From CBFDBF01 sp050291465 (GTDB taxonomy: Bacteria > Pseudomonadota > Gammaproteobacteria > Chromatiales > Chromatiaceae): a DNA stretch of 64,000 nt. The translations under genes and the position numbers were made by a program. Positions 51,028-59,566 of this stretch are shown here, one piece after another. The notes under the pieces were generated by a model, which was not told the DNA's origin, searched no databases, and worked only from the letters and a program-made list of their open reading frames with translations. The stretch's first letter is position 1. Every line of letters begins with the position of its first letter. The stretch covers positions 18,587 through 82,586 of the forward strand of contig JBNKJV010000015.1 of NCBI GenBank assembly GCA_050291465.1, read 5' to 3'.

Positions 51028-52809
51028 GTGGACGGAGAGAGATTGAGAAATCTCGAGCGGCGGCGGTTCGATACCTTGATTCTGGGAGCGGGAGGCGCGG
51101 GATTGCGCGCAGCCCTGCAGCTTTCGGAAGCGGAAGCGCGCGTGGTGGTGGTATCCAAGGTGTTTCCCACCCGTTCCCATACCGTGGCGGCCCAGGGGGG
51201 GGTCAATGCGGCGCTCGCCAACGTTTCACCGGACAATTGGCACTGGCATATGTACGACACCGTGAAGGGAGGGGATTACCTGGGTGATCAGGACGCCATC
51301 GAATATATGTGCCGGGCCGCCTCGCAACTGGTCTATGAACTGGAACACTACGGCGTTCCCTTCTCCCGCCTGGATAACGGCAAGATCTATCAGCGGCCCT
51401 TCGGCGGTCAGAGTCAGGAATTCGGTGGCGCCCAGGCGACCCGAACCTGTGCCGCGGCGGACCGTACCGGACACGCCATTCTTCATTCCCTGTACCAGCA
51501 GAATATCCGGGCCAAGAGCCACTTCTTCGACGAGTACTTCGCCATCGATCTGATCCGGGATGACGAGGGCTACATCCTGGGTGCCCTGGTGATGAACATC
51601 GAAACCGGGGAACCGTTGCTGATCGAGGCCAAAACCACCCTCATCGCCACCGGCGGCAGCGGTCAGATATACCGTACCACCACCAACGCACGCATCAACA
51701 CCGGGGACGGCATGGCCATGGCGCTGCGGGCCGGGGTTCCGCTGCAGGACATGGAGTTTTTCCAGTTCCACCCCACCGGTATCGCCGGCAAGGGCATGCT
51801 GATCACGGAAGGCGTGCGGGGGGAAGGCGGCTATCTGGTCAACAGCGAAGGCGAGCGTTTTATGGAGCGCTATGCCCCCCATGCGAAGGATCTGGCCAGT
51901 CGTGACGTGGTGAGCCGCGCCATCTCCATTGAGATTAGGGAAGGACGGGGTTGCGGTCCGCAGGGCGACTATGTCTTTCTGAAGCTGGATCATCTCGGGG
52001 AGGAGACCATTGCCAAGCGGTTGCCGGCCATACGGGAGACCTGCAAGACCTTTCTGCATATCGATCCGGTGGATAAACCGATCCCGGTATTTCCCACCGC
52101 CCACTACACCATGGGGGGTATTCCCACCAACCGCTTCGGTCAGGTGGTCACCACCCAGGTGGATAATCCGGAACAGGTGATCCCCGGGTTGTACGCGGTG
52201 GGAGAGTGTGCCTGTGTCTCGGTGCACGGCGCCAACCGGCTCGGGGGCAACTCGTTGCTGGATATCCTGGTATTCGGCCGCGCCGCCGCCAATCATGTCA
52301 GTGGCTTTCTCAAGGAGAACCGTTACCACCGTGCCCTTAATGAAGAGAGCGTGGAGCAGGCCCTGGATCGGCTGGATCGCTGGTATCGCAGCTGCAGCGG
52401 AGAGAGCGTCAGTGCCGTGCGGGAGGATCTGAAGCAGATTATGGAGGATCACTGCGGGGTGTTCCGGGATGAAACGGTAATGCGGGAAGGGATCGAAAAG
52501 CTGAAGGAGATCCGCGAGCGGGTGAACGGGGTCTGTCTGAAAGATGACAGCCGCACCTTCAATACCGCTCGGGTCGAGGCCCTGGAGCTGGAGAACATGT
52601 CCGATATCGCCATGGCCACCATGATGGCGGCGGAGGCGCGTAAAGAGAGCCGCGGCGCCCATTCCCGGGTCGATTACCCCGATCGGGATGACCAGCAGTG
52701 GCAGAAGCACAGTCTCTATTTCAAGGAGGAGGACAGGCTGGACTGGAAGCCGGTGCGCAATAAACCGATCACTGTCGAGTCGTTCCCACCGAAAGAACGG
52801 GTCTATTGA
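51028..52809 (+). CDS. sdhA: Succinate dehydrogenase flavoprotein subunit
   Basis: SdhA oxidises succinate to fumarate with covalently bound FAD. The 593-residue protein begins at GTG, next to the sdhD stop, with a purine-rich GGTAGAGGGGGG upstream. It shows the FAD-binding FDTLILGAGGAGLRAALQLS at residues 11-30, the flavin-linked histidine in FPTRSHTVAAQGGVNAALAN near residue 49, and the substrate-site HPTGIAGKGMLITEGVRGEG near residue 250. HYTMGGIPTNRFGQ and SVHGANRLGGNSLLDILVFG follow. Length is standard. Flavinylation is expected to need SdhE, encoded at the end of the operon. Confidence 0.98.
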   Translation: MDGERLRNLERRRFDTLILGAGGAGLRAALQLSEAEARVVVVSKVFPTRSHTVAAQGGVNAALANVSPDNWHWHMYDTVKGGDYLGDQDAIEYMCRAASQLVYELEHYGVPFSRLDNGKIYQRPFGGQSQEFGGAQATRTCAAADRTGHAILHSLYQQNIRAKSHFFDEYFAIDLIRDDEGYILGALVMNIETGEPLLIEAKTTLIATGGSGQIYRTTTNARINTGDGMAMALRAGVPLQDMEFFQFHPTGIAGKGMLITEGVRGEGGYLVNSEGERFMERYAPHAKDLASRDVVSRAISIEIREGRGCGPQGDYVFLKLDHLGEETIAKRLPAIRETCKTFLHIDPVDKPIPVFPTAHYTMGGIPTNRFGQVVTTQVDNPEQVIPGLYAVGECACVSVHGANRLGGNSLLDILVFGRAAANHVSGFLKENRYHRALNEESVEQALDRLDRWYRSCSGESVSAVREDLKQIMEDHCGVFRDETVMREGIEKLKEIRERVNGVCLKDDSRTFNTARVEALELENMSDIAMATMMAAEARKESRGAHSRVDYPDRDDQQWQKHSLYFKEEDRLDWKPVRNKPITVESFPPKERVY

Positions 52810-52819
52810 GGAAGCAGGA

Positions 52820-53512
52820 ATGAGGTTTCGTATCTACCGCTATAACCCGGAAAAAGACAAAAAGCCCTATCTGCAGGATTTCCAGGCCGAGGTGCGGCCG
52901 GGGATGATGTTGCGGGATGTGTTGTTGGAGTTGAAGGAGAAGGACGAGTCCCTGGCTTTCCGGCACTCCTGCGGCGAGGGGGTATGCGGGTCCGACGGCC
53001 TTAATGTGAACGGCAGGAACATCCTTGCCTGTATCACCCCGGTGTCGGAACTCAAGGAACCGGTAGTGATTCGTCCGTTGCCCGGCCGTCCGGTGATCAG
53101 GGATCTGGTGGTGGATATGGATCGGTTCTATACCCAGTACAAGAAGATCCAGCCTTATCTCATTCGCAAGGATCCGGTGCCGGAGGTGGAAATACTGCAG
53201 TCCCCCGAGGATCGGGACAAACTGGACGGTCTTTATGAGTGCATCATGTGCGGCTGCTGTACCACCGCCTGTCCCTCATTCTGGTGGAACCCGGTGCGTT
53301 TCCTGGGACCGCAGGCCCTGCTGCAGGCGTGGCGCTTCCTGGCGGACAGCAGAGATCAGGCGACGGAGGAGCGGCTGGATTTCCTGGAAGGGCCCTACTC
53401 CCTGTTTCGCTGTCATGACATCATGAACTGTGTTGATGTCTGTCCCATGCATCTCAATCCCACCAAGGCGATCGGCCATATTCGCGCCTTGATGTTGAAA
53501 CAGTCGATCTGA
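52820..53512 (+). CDS. sdhB: Succinate dehydrogenase iron-sulfur subunit
   Basis: SdhB carries electrons from FAD to ubiquinone through three Fe-S clusters. The 230-residue protein has the 2Fe-2S cysteines in RHSCGEGVCGSDGLNVNGRN plus ILAC (near residues 52-75). The 4Fe-4S motif is in YECIMCGCCTTACPSFWWNP near residue 138 and the 3Fe-4S/4Fe-4S cysteines in FRCHDIMNCVDVCPMHLNPT near residue 197. The ATG at 52820 has AGGAAGCAGGA upstream; an earlier in-frame start would run into sdhA. Length is typical. Confidence 0.98.
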   Translation: MRFRIYRYNPEKDKKPYLQDFQAEVRPGMMLRDVLLELKEKDESLAFRHSCGEGVCGSDGLNVNGRNILACITPVSELKEPVVIRPLPGRPVIRDLVVDMDRFYTQYKKIQPYLIRKDPVPEVEILQSPEDRDKLDGLYECIMCGCCTTACPSFWWNPVRFLGPQALLQAWRFLADSRDQATEERLDFLEGPYSLFRCHDIMNCVDVCPMHLNPTKAIGHIRALMLKQSI

Positions 53513-53528
53513 CCCCAATGTTTCGACC

Positions 53529-53822
53529 ATGGGTGAGATCCCGGAAACGATGGATGCGGTAACGGACCGGCTGCGCTGGCAGTGTCGGCGTTCCATGCTG
53601 GAGTTGGACCTGGCCTTTGAGCGGTTTCTGGATAGCGGGTACCCCGGGCTCAGCGAACAGCAGCAGGATCTGTTTAGGCAGTTATTGGCGTATCCTGATC
53701 CCACCCTCCTGGACTGGATAACGGGAAAATCCGTACCGGACCGGGAATCCCTGTCGGAACTGGTGACCCTGATCCGCGAGGCCGATCCCCTGAAAAGCCG
53801 GCCGGCCGCCGAAGCGGATTAA
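53529..53822 (+). CDS. sdhE: FAD assembly factor SdhE
   Basis: SdhE (SDH5/DUF339) helps attach FAD to SdhA. The 97-residue protein contains DRLRWQCRRSMLELDLAFER near residue 13, YPGLSEQQQDLFRQLLAYPD and PTLLDWITGKSVPD, the family pattern. The signature RGxxE motif reads RSMLE: the glycine is a serine. That glycine is functionally important in studied homologues, so activity may be altered. Placement directly after sdhB supports the call despite the substitution. Confidence 0.92.
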   Translation: MGEIPETMDAVTDRLRWQCRRSMLELDLAFERFLDSGYPGLSEQQQDLFRQLLAYPDPTLLDWITGKSVPDRESLSELVTLIREADPLKSRPAAEAD

Positions 53823-53855
53823 AATACATTCTTTGGGAAATTTAAGGAGCGGAAG

Positions 53856-54014
53856 ATGACCAAGTATGTGTGTCAGGTGTGTGGCTACGAGTATGACCCT
53901 GAGGTGGGTGATCCGGACGGGGGTGTCCCGCCGGGAACGGCCTTCGAAGACCTGCCTGAGGACTGGGTCTGCCCCGATTGCGGCGCCAGAAAAAGCGAGT
54001 TTGAACCGGCCTGA
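53856..54014 (+). CDS. Rubredoxin
   Basis: This 52-residue protein is an Fe(Cys)4 electron carrier. It has the two cysteine pairs YVCQVCGYEYDPEVGDPDGG at residues 4-23 and DWVCPDCGARKSEFEP at residues 36-51, with the conserved GVPPGTAFEDLPEDW between. It is complete and has AAGGAGCGG as ribosome-binding site 8 nt upstream. It follows sdhE by 33 nt on the same strand. Rubredoxins commonly serve oxygen or superoxide reductases or alkane hydroxylases, none of which is in the window, so its partner is unknown. Confidence 0.93.
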   Translation: MTKYVCQVCGYEYDPEVGDPDGGVPPGTAFEDLPEDWVCPDCGARKSEFEPA

Positions 54015-54030
54015 GATCCGGTTCGGTTAT

Positions 54031-54385
54031 TAACGCAAAGTACGCAAAGGCGCGGAGTCGCAGAGGACTCTATTTCCAAAACTGCCTACCTGCTCTGCGT
54101 ATTATCCCAGATGGCCTTATCATTCAGCCCGTCTTGAGGGGGGATATCGAATTTGCGGGTCTTTGCGGTGATTCGCGTAACTTTGCGGCCAAAAAGGGAA
54201 CGAACGGAATTCCTGGTCTCCGGTGAGCACCGCCCGCCCTACGAAGTTGTCCCGACTGTGGCGCAAAGAAGAGTAGTTCCAAACCGGTATGAAATCGGAT
54301 TCGGCTATTAATGCAGAGATATTTATGAATTAAATGGTCTTTGCGACTTCGCGCCTTTGCGTACTCCGCGTTTTATTGCGGAAGT
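54031..54385. repeat. Composite of dispersed palindromic repeats, copy 6 (non-coding region 54015-54410)
   Basis: The 396-nt gap between the rubredoxin gene and prmC has no credible gene. It holds at least three repeat blocks: AACGCAAAGTACGCAAAGG with GTCGCAGAG at 54031-54066, CTTTGCGGTGATTCGCG with CTTTGCGG at 54160-54188, and GGTCTTTGCGACTTCGCGCC with TTTGCGTACTCCGCG at 54337-54370. Parts of blocks one and three are inverted relative to each other. A diverged direct repeat of about 42 nt (53999-54040 and 54275-54317) includes the end of the rubredoxin gene. It looks like repeated insertion or rearrangement of the same family. Confidence 0.65.
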
Positions 54386-54410
54386 CAGGTAAGGATACTG
54401 CCGCAAGAGC

Positions 54411-55253
54411 TCAGAGACGCCCTTCGCTGACCCGCTCGTGTCCGGCCAGGTCGTGGTGGGTGGCGATATCCCCGAATCCTCCTTCCGCCAGGAGGCGACG
54501 TACCGCGGCGCCCTGCTCAAAACCGTGTTCCAGCAGCAACCAGCCGCCGGCATCCAGATGTGCCGGCGCCTCGCGAATGATCCGGCGTATATCGTCCAGC
54601 CCGTCGGGGCCGGAGCGGAGGGCATATTGCGGTTCCCAGGGCAGATCACCCGCCTCCAACGCCGGATCATCCTCCGCCACATAGGGGGGGTTGCTGACAA
54701 TCAGGTTGAAACGGCTCTCCGGCGGCAGGGCGGCGCACCATCGGCCGTGGGCCGTTGCGATACCGCCGAGCCCCAGTTTTCGGAAGTTTGACTCCGCCAC
54801 CTCAAGGGCCTCGGCAGAGGCGTCGGTAGCCGTTATGCGGCAGTCCGGCCGTTCTTTGGCCAGGGCCGCCGCGATGGCGCCGCTGCCGGTACCCAGATCC
54901 GCAAGCAACCACGGGCGCCCTGCCGGGATTCGGTGCAGCGCCCGTTCCACCAGCAGTTCCGTTTCCGGTCGGGGAACCAGCACCGCCGGAGTTACCTTGA
55001 GATCAAGAGACCAGAATTCGCGATGGCCGGTCAGGTATGAGACGGGTTCGCCCCGCAGGCGGCGTGCCGCCAGATTTCGAAACCGGTCCAGCTGCGCTGC
55101 ATTGAGGTAACGCTCCGGCCAGGCCAGCAGGTAGCTGCGGGGTTGTTCCAGCACATGGGCGAGAAGCACCTCCGCCTCCAGCCGGGGATCCGTTCCCGGC
55201 AGTCCGGCAAGGGCGCTTGCCGTCTCTTTCAGCGTTTGAGCGATGGTGTTCAC
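54411..55253 (-). CDS. prmC: Peptide chain release factor N5-glutamine methyltransferase
   Basis: PrmC (HemK) methylates the GGQ glutamine of release factors RF1 and RF2. The 280-residue protein has an N-terminal helical domain (TDPRLEAEVLLAHVLEQPRS), the LTGHREFWSLDLKVTPAVLV segment near residue 75, and RPETELLVERALHRI. The SAM site is LLADLGTGSGAIAAALAKER near residue 116 and the catalytic NPPY is in LIVSNPPYVAEDDPALEAGD near residue 184. It lies downstream of its substrate gene prfA, the conserved hemA-prfA-prmC order. Confidence 0.97.
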   Translation of the reverse strand: MNTIAQTLKETASALAGLPGTDPRLEAEVLLAHVLEQPRSYLLAWPERYLNAAQLDRFRNLAARRLRGEPVSYLTGHREFWSLDLKVTPAVLVPRPETELLVERALHRIPAGRPWLLADLGTGSGAIAAALAKERPDCRITATDASAEALEVAESNFRKLGLGGIATAHGRWCAALPPESRFNLIVSNPPYVAEDDPALEAGDLPWEPQYALRSGPDGLDDIRRIIREAPAHLDAGGWLLLEHGFEQGAAVRRLLAEGGFGDIATHHDLAGHERVSEGRL

Positions 55254-55322
55254 TCTATCCCGGAACCTGAAAGGAGAAACGGTTGTACCTGAAGTCCCGA
55301 CGCGCCGGCAAAGCGGGCGCGG

Positions 55323-56408
55323 TCAGGCCTCGCCGGCGGCGAGGGCGGTAAGCTGCTCCGCCTGGTATTCCTGCCGCAGCGGATCGATGATCTGATCCAG
55401 TGCCCCCGTCAGCACCTCCTCCAGCTTATACAGGGTGAGGTTGATGCGGTGGTCGGTGATGCGGTTCTGCGGAAAATTGTAGGTTCGAATACGTTCCGAA
55501 CGGTCACCGCTTCCCACCTGCAGTTTGCGGTTCTCCGCCCGTTCATTGATCTGCGCCTCCTGGGCCTGGGAGAGCAGCTTGGCCTGGAGCAGGGACATGG
55601 CCCGGGCCTTGTTCTTATGCTGGGACCGTTCGTCCTGGCACTCCGCCACGATACCGGTGGGGAGGTGGGTGATACGAACCGCCGAGTCGGTCTTGTTCAC
55701 ATGCTGCCCGCCGGCCCCGGACGCACGATAGGTGTCGATGCGCAGGTCGTTGCCGTTGATCTCCACATCATCGATCTCCTGCGCCTCCGGCAGGATGGCC
55801 ACGGTGCAGGCGGAGGTGTGAATGCGTCCCTGGGACTCGGTTTCGGGCACCCGTTGTACCCGATGGGTGCCGGACTCGAATTTGAAGCGGGAATAGACGC
55901 CGCGGCCGCTGATCCGGCTTACAACCTCTTTGTATCCGCCCTGTTCGCCCGGGCTCTCGCTGACGGTCTCCGTCTGCCAGCCCCGCGCCTCTGCGTAGCG
56001 CAGGTACATGCGAAGCAGGTCGCCGGCGAATAACGCCGCTTCGGCACCTCCGGTGCCGGCCCTGATCTCCAGGTAGATATTACGATCATCGTTGGGGTCG
56101 GGCGGGATCAACAGCAGTTGCAGTTCCGGCTCCAGTTCAGCCAGGGCCTTTTCCGAGGACTCCAGTTCCTCCCGGGCCAGTTCCGCCATTTCCGGATCCC
56201 CCAGCATCTCCCGGGCGCTGCCGATTCCCCGCTCCAGCTCCCGGTAACGGGTATAACAGTCCACCACCGGTTCCAGCTGGGCATATTCCTGCCCCAGGCT
56301 GCGGAACCTGTTCTGATCGGACTGGATCTCCGGCACGGCGAGGAGGGCGGTGATCTCTTCGTAACGGTCAGTGATCTGGTCCAGCTTGCTGCGGATGGAA
56401 GCCTTCAT
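55323..56408 (-). CDS. prfA: Peptide chain release factor 1
   Basis: RF1 terminates translation at UAA and UAG. The 361-residue protein has an N-terminal coiled domain and the GTGGAEAALFAGDLLRMYLR segment near residue 116. The PxT-type stop-recognition region SGTHRVQRVPETESQGRIHT lies near residue 180 (PET in place of the commoner PAT). The catalytic RASGAGGQHVNKTDSAVRIT near residue 229 follows. Its ATG overlaps the hemA stop by 1 nt. Confidence 0.97.
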   Translation of the reverse strand: MKASIRSKLDQITDRYEEITALLAVPEIQSDQNRFRSLGQEYAQLEPVVDCYTRYRELERGIGSAREMLGDPEMAELAREELESSEKALAELEPELQLLLIPPDPNDDRNIYLEIRAGTGGAEAALFAGDLLRMYLRYAEARGWQTETVSESPGEQGGYKEVVSRISGRGVYSRFKFESGTHRVQRVPETESQGRIHTSACTVAILPEAQEIDDVEINGNDLRIDTYRASGAGGQHVNKTDSAVRITHLPTGIVAECQDERSQHKNKARAMSLLQAKLLSQAQEAQINERAENRKLQVGSGDRSERIRTYNFPQNRITDHRINLTLYKLEEVLTGALDQIIDPLRQEYQAEQLTALAAGEA

Positions 56409-57673
56409 TATCCGTTGCTACTGTCCTTGATCTTCAACAGCGTGTTGGCGGCTTTCAGCAGTTCCAGCCGCCCTTCCTCCCCCGCCTGACGGATTCGGGC
56501 GCTGGGGGTATGCAGGATCTTGTTGGTGAGGGTATGGGCGAGATACTCCAGCGCCTGTTCCGGACTCCTGCCGCTTTGCAGCTGGCGCAGGGCCCGTTGC
56601 AGAACCTCGTCGCGCATCTGCAGTGCCTGATGCCGATAATCCTGGACCAGCTCGACCGCATCCAGGGAGCGTAGCCAGGCCATGAACTCCTCGGTGTGGA
56701 AATCTATGATCTCCCCGGCCTGTTCCGCCGCCTCCTGGCGTGAACGCATGTTTTCCTCGATAACCTCCTCCAGGTCGTCCACGGTGTAGAGGTAGATATC
56801 GTCCAGCTCGCTGACCTCCGCTTCGATGTCCCGCGGTACCGCGATATCCACCATAAAGACCGGCTGATGCCGCCGCTTCTTGAGGGCGCTTTCCACCGCC
56901 CCCTTGCCCAGAACCGGCAACGGACTCGCGGTGGAGGAGATGACGATATCGGCCTCTGCCAGATGGTTGGCGATCTCGGTGAGAGAGATGGCGTAACCGT
57001 CAAACTGGTCGGCCAGCTGGTGGGCCCGTTCCAGGGTGCGGTTGGCGACGATAATCCGACCGATGCCGTGCTGGTGCAGATGACGCGCGGCCAGTTCTAT
57101 GGTTTCTCCCGCACCGATAAGCATGGCGGTCTGGTCCGACAGGTCGCTGAAGATCTGATGTGCCAGACTGACCGCCGCGAACGCCACCGAAACCGGGCTG
57201 CGACCGATGGCGGTATCGGTACGGACCTGCTTGGCCACCGAGAAAGAGTGCTGGAAGAGTCGGCACAGTACCTTGCCGGCGGTGCCCGACTCCGTCGCCG
57301 TCTGGTACGCGCTCTTCACCTGTCCCAGGATCTGAGGTTCCCCCAGCACCATGGAATCCAGCCCGCTGGCTACCTGCAGCAGGTGGCGCACCCCTTCTTT
57401 ATCTTCGTGGCGGTAGAGATAAGGGGAGATGGTTTCCAGTTCCAGGCCGTGAAAATCGCTGAGCCAGCGGCTCACTGTTTCCGCTCCCACAGCGCCCGTT
57501 TCGCAATAGATCTCAGTCCGGTTGCAGGTGGAGAGTATGACCGCTTCCTCCACCCCGGCGGTTTCCATAAGACTGCGCAGGGCGCCGACGATGATGTCGG
57601 GACCAAAGGTGATCCGTTCCCGGATATCGACCGGGGCGGTCTTGTGATTCAGACCGAGAGCGAGCAGCGGCAT
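56408..57673 (-). CDS. hemA: Glutamyl-tRNA reductase
   Basis: HemA reduces glutamyl-tRNA to glutamate-1-semialdehyde, the first committed step of tetrapyrrole synthesis. The 421-residue protein begins MPLLALGLNHKTAPVDIRER and has the catalytic cysteine in AVILSTCNRTEIYCETG near residue 50. HLLQVASGLDSMVLGEPQIL is near residue 96, and the NADPH-binding TAMLIGAGETIELAARHLHQ is near residue 184. FMVDIAVPRDIEAEVSELDD precedes the C-terminal dimerisation helices. It heads hemA-prfA-prmC and is divergent from the TPR lipoprotein gene. Confidence 0.98.
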   Translation of the reverse strand: MPLLALGLNHKTAPVDIRERITFGPDIIVGALRSLMETAGVEEAVILSTCNRTEIYCETGAVGAETVSRWLSDFHGLELETISPYLYRHEDKEGVRHLLQVASGLDSMVLGEPQILGQVKSAYQTATESGTAGKVLCRLFQHSFSVAKQVRTDTAIGRSPVSVAFAAVSLAHQIFSDLSDQTAMLIGAGETIELAARHLHQHGIGRIIVANRTLERAHQLADQFDGYAISLTEIANHLAEADIVISSTASPLPVLGKGAVESALKKRRHQPVFMVDIAVPRDIEAEVSELDDIYLYTVDDLEEVIEENMRSRQEAAEQAGEIIDFHTEEFMAWLRSLDAVELVQDYRHQALQMRDEVLQRALRQLQSGRSPEQALEYLAHTLTNKILHTPSARIRQAGEEGRLELLKAANTLLKIKDSSNG

Positions 57674-57820
57674 TGGGGATTGCAGAAATTTAATTTAAAC
57701 AATCCGAAATTTTGTATTATCAAAGAGTTAAATTCAAGCGGCGTGAGTTCCCCGGAAATTCGCAGCCGATGGTCTGGTTTCGGGAAACGTACTATTATTT
57801 CCAATTTGTCATTGGGTTAT

Positions 57821-59557
57821 ATGTTCATGTCTAGCCGCTGTTCCCGAAAGCATGTTTACTGGATTCTGCCTGCGCTCCTGGTGGGTTGCGCCACCACGGA
57901 GACGCCGCACGATGCCCCTGTAATAGCGGATGGCGGCGAGATGCCGTCGGCAAGGGACGGCAACCTCGGGGAGCTGACCCCCGATATCGTATACAACATT
58001 CTTCTGGGTGAGATTGCCCTGCAACGACGCCAGCTGGACCTTGCCTACACCCATCAACTGGAAGGTGCCGTACTTGCGGGCGACGCCAAGGCCGCGGAGA
58101 GGGCCACCCGTATCGCCGTTCACCAGCAGGACTACCCCAAGGCGTTGCAGGCGGCGGAGCGTTGGGTGGAGATCGCTCCGGAAGATCTTCAGGCGCAGAT
58201 GATGATGGTGCTGGTCGCCATGCGTGCGCAGCAGGCTGACAGGGCGCTGGTGCATCTGCAAAAGATCGTCTCTATCAGCGAGGAAAAAAAGGAGGATGGT
58301 TTTCTGCATGCGGTGTCCACCGTGGCCCAGGCAAGGGAAAACCAGATGGCCCTGGATCTGATGCGGCAGCTTGTCGCGGGGTACCCGGATGATCCTCGCG
58401 CCGGCTACGCATTGGCACTGACCGCGGTATTGGCCTCGGACTACGAGACCGCCGAAGGTGAGGCGCGGCGGGTACTGAAGAGCAGTCCCAAGATGGCCAA
58501 AGCCTATATCCTGCTGGCGAGGATACTGATCTCCAAAAAGGACAAGGCGGGAGCCAAGACCGTACTGCAGACCGCGGTAGCGAGATTCCCCAAGCACACG
58601 GCCCTGAATACCGCCTACGGTCGGTTGCTGGTGGAACTGAATGAGACTGAGCTGGCCTATGCGCAATTCAAGCGCATGCGAAGGTTATTGCCGGAGACGC
58701 CGGAGATACTCCTGTCGTTGGGGATATTGGCGATCCAGTTGGATCGCCTGGATGAGGCCAGGAATTACCTGCAGGAACTGATCCGTTTGAACCGGGGCAC
58801 GGATGAGGCCGCGTTTTATCTGGGTCGAATTGAGGAGCAGGAGGAAAGGCCGGATGCCGCCATCGCCTGGTACCGGAAAGTGGTCACGGAAGGGAGGCTG
58901 CGCCTGGATGCCCAGGTTCGCATCGCGCGCCTGATGGCGCGGCGTGGACAGCTTGAACAGGCGCGGGAGCTGATGTTGGAACTGCGGCAGGAGATGCCTG
59001 AGCGGTCCTTGGATATCTATCTGCTGGAAGGCAGCATGTTGCAGGAAAGCGCGTCGCCGGAGGCCGTTCGGGAACACTATGACAGGGCGCTGAAGGCCCA
59101 TCCCGAGAACAGCGAGCTGCTCTATGCGCGGGGGCTGTTTGCCTCCATTCAGGGCCAGTTGGTCAACGCTGAGCAGGATCTGCGCAAGATAATTCAGCAG
59201 GATTCCAACCATGCGGATGCCCTGAACGCCCTTGGATATACTCTCGCGGACCAGACCGACCGTTATCAGGAGGCGTTGGGATATATCCAGCGGGCCCTCG
59301 CGCTGCAGCCCGAATCCCCTCCCATCCTCGACAGCATGGGATGGGTGCAATACCGGCTTGGAAATAACCAGGAGGCGCTACGCTATCTTCGTCAGGCGTA
59401 CGACAAGCTCCCGGACGTGGAGATTGCCGCCCACCTCGGTGAGGTGCTGTGGGTTACCGGTAGCAGGGAAGAGGCAAGAAAGGTGTGGAAAGAGGCCGTT
59501 GCCAAGGACCCGGACAACCAGTACCTGTTGCGGACCATCGGACGGCTGGACAAATAA
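57821..59557 (+). CDS. Tetratricopeptide-repeat lipoprotein
   Basis: This 578-residue protein starts with a lipoprotein signal (RKHVYWILPALLVGCATTET; lipobox LVGC near residue 23) and then consists of about a dozen TPR-like helical repeats. Examples are PRAGYALALTAVLASDYETA, PEILLSLGILAIQLDRLDEA and PPILDSMGWVQYRLGNNQEA. It is probably anchored in the outer membrane facing the periplasm. Its position divergent from hemA and before ispE is conserved in many gammaproteobacteria, where lolB usually comes next; here lolB is absent. The coding frame extends open for 318 codons upstream, but that part overlaps hemA antisense and the lipoprotein signal fixes the start. A second ATG lies two codons in. 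Confidence 0.88.
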   Translation: MFMSSRCSRKHVYWILPALLVGCATTETPHDAPVIADGGEMPSARDGNLGELTPDIVYNILLGEIALQRRQLDLAYTHQLEGAVLAGDAKAAERATRIAVHQQDYPKALQAAERWVEIAPEDLQAQMMMVLVAMRAQQADRALVHLQKIVSISEEKKEDGFLHAVSTVAQARENQMALDLMRQLVAGYPDDPRAGYALALTAVLASDYETAEGEARRVLKSSPKMAKAYILLARILISKKDKAGAKTVLQTAVARFPKHTALNTAYGRLLVELNETELAYAQFKRMRRLLPETPEILLSLGILAIQLDRLDEARNYLQELIRLNRGTDEAAFYLGRIEEQEERPDAAIAWYRKVVTEGRLRLDAQVRIARLMARRGQLEQARELMLELRQEMPERSLDIYLLEGSMLQESASPEAVREHYDRALKAHPENSELLYARGLFASIQGQLVNAEQDLRKIIQQDSNHADALNALGYTLADQTDRYQEALGYIQRALALQPESPPILDSMGWVQYRLGNNQEALRYLRQAYDKLPDVEIAAHLGEVLWVTGSREEARKVWKEAVAKDPDNQYLLRTIGRLDK

Positions 59558-59566
59558 GGGGTTAGC

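Noticed and set aside
51226..52710. Long minus-strand open frame (494 codons) across sdhA
   Set aside because: It is an antisense shadow of sdhA with unnatural composition and no recognisable domain; GC-rich third positions create such frames.
54015..54410. Possible small gene or insertion-sequence remnant in the 396-nt gap
   Set aside because: No frame shows protein-like composition and no transposase fragment or clear terminal repeats with target duplication are visible; only palindromic repeats are present.
56867..57820. Open frame extending the TPR lipoprotein gene 318 codons upstream
   Set aside because: It runs antisense through hemA, has no family features, and the lipoprotein signal begins at 57821.
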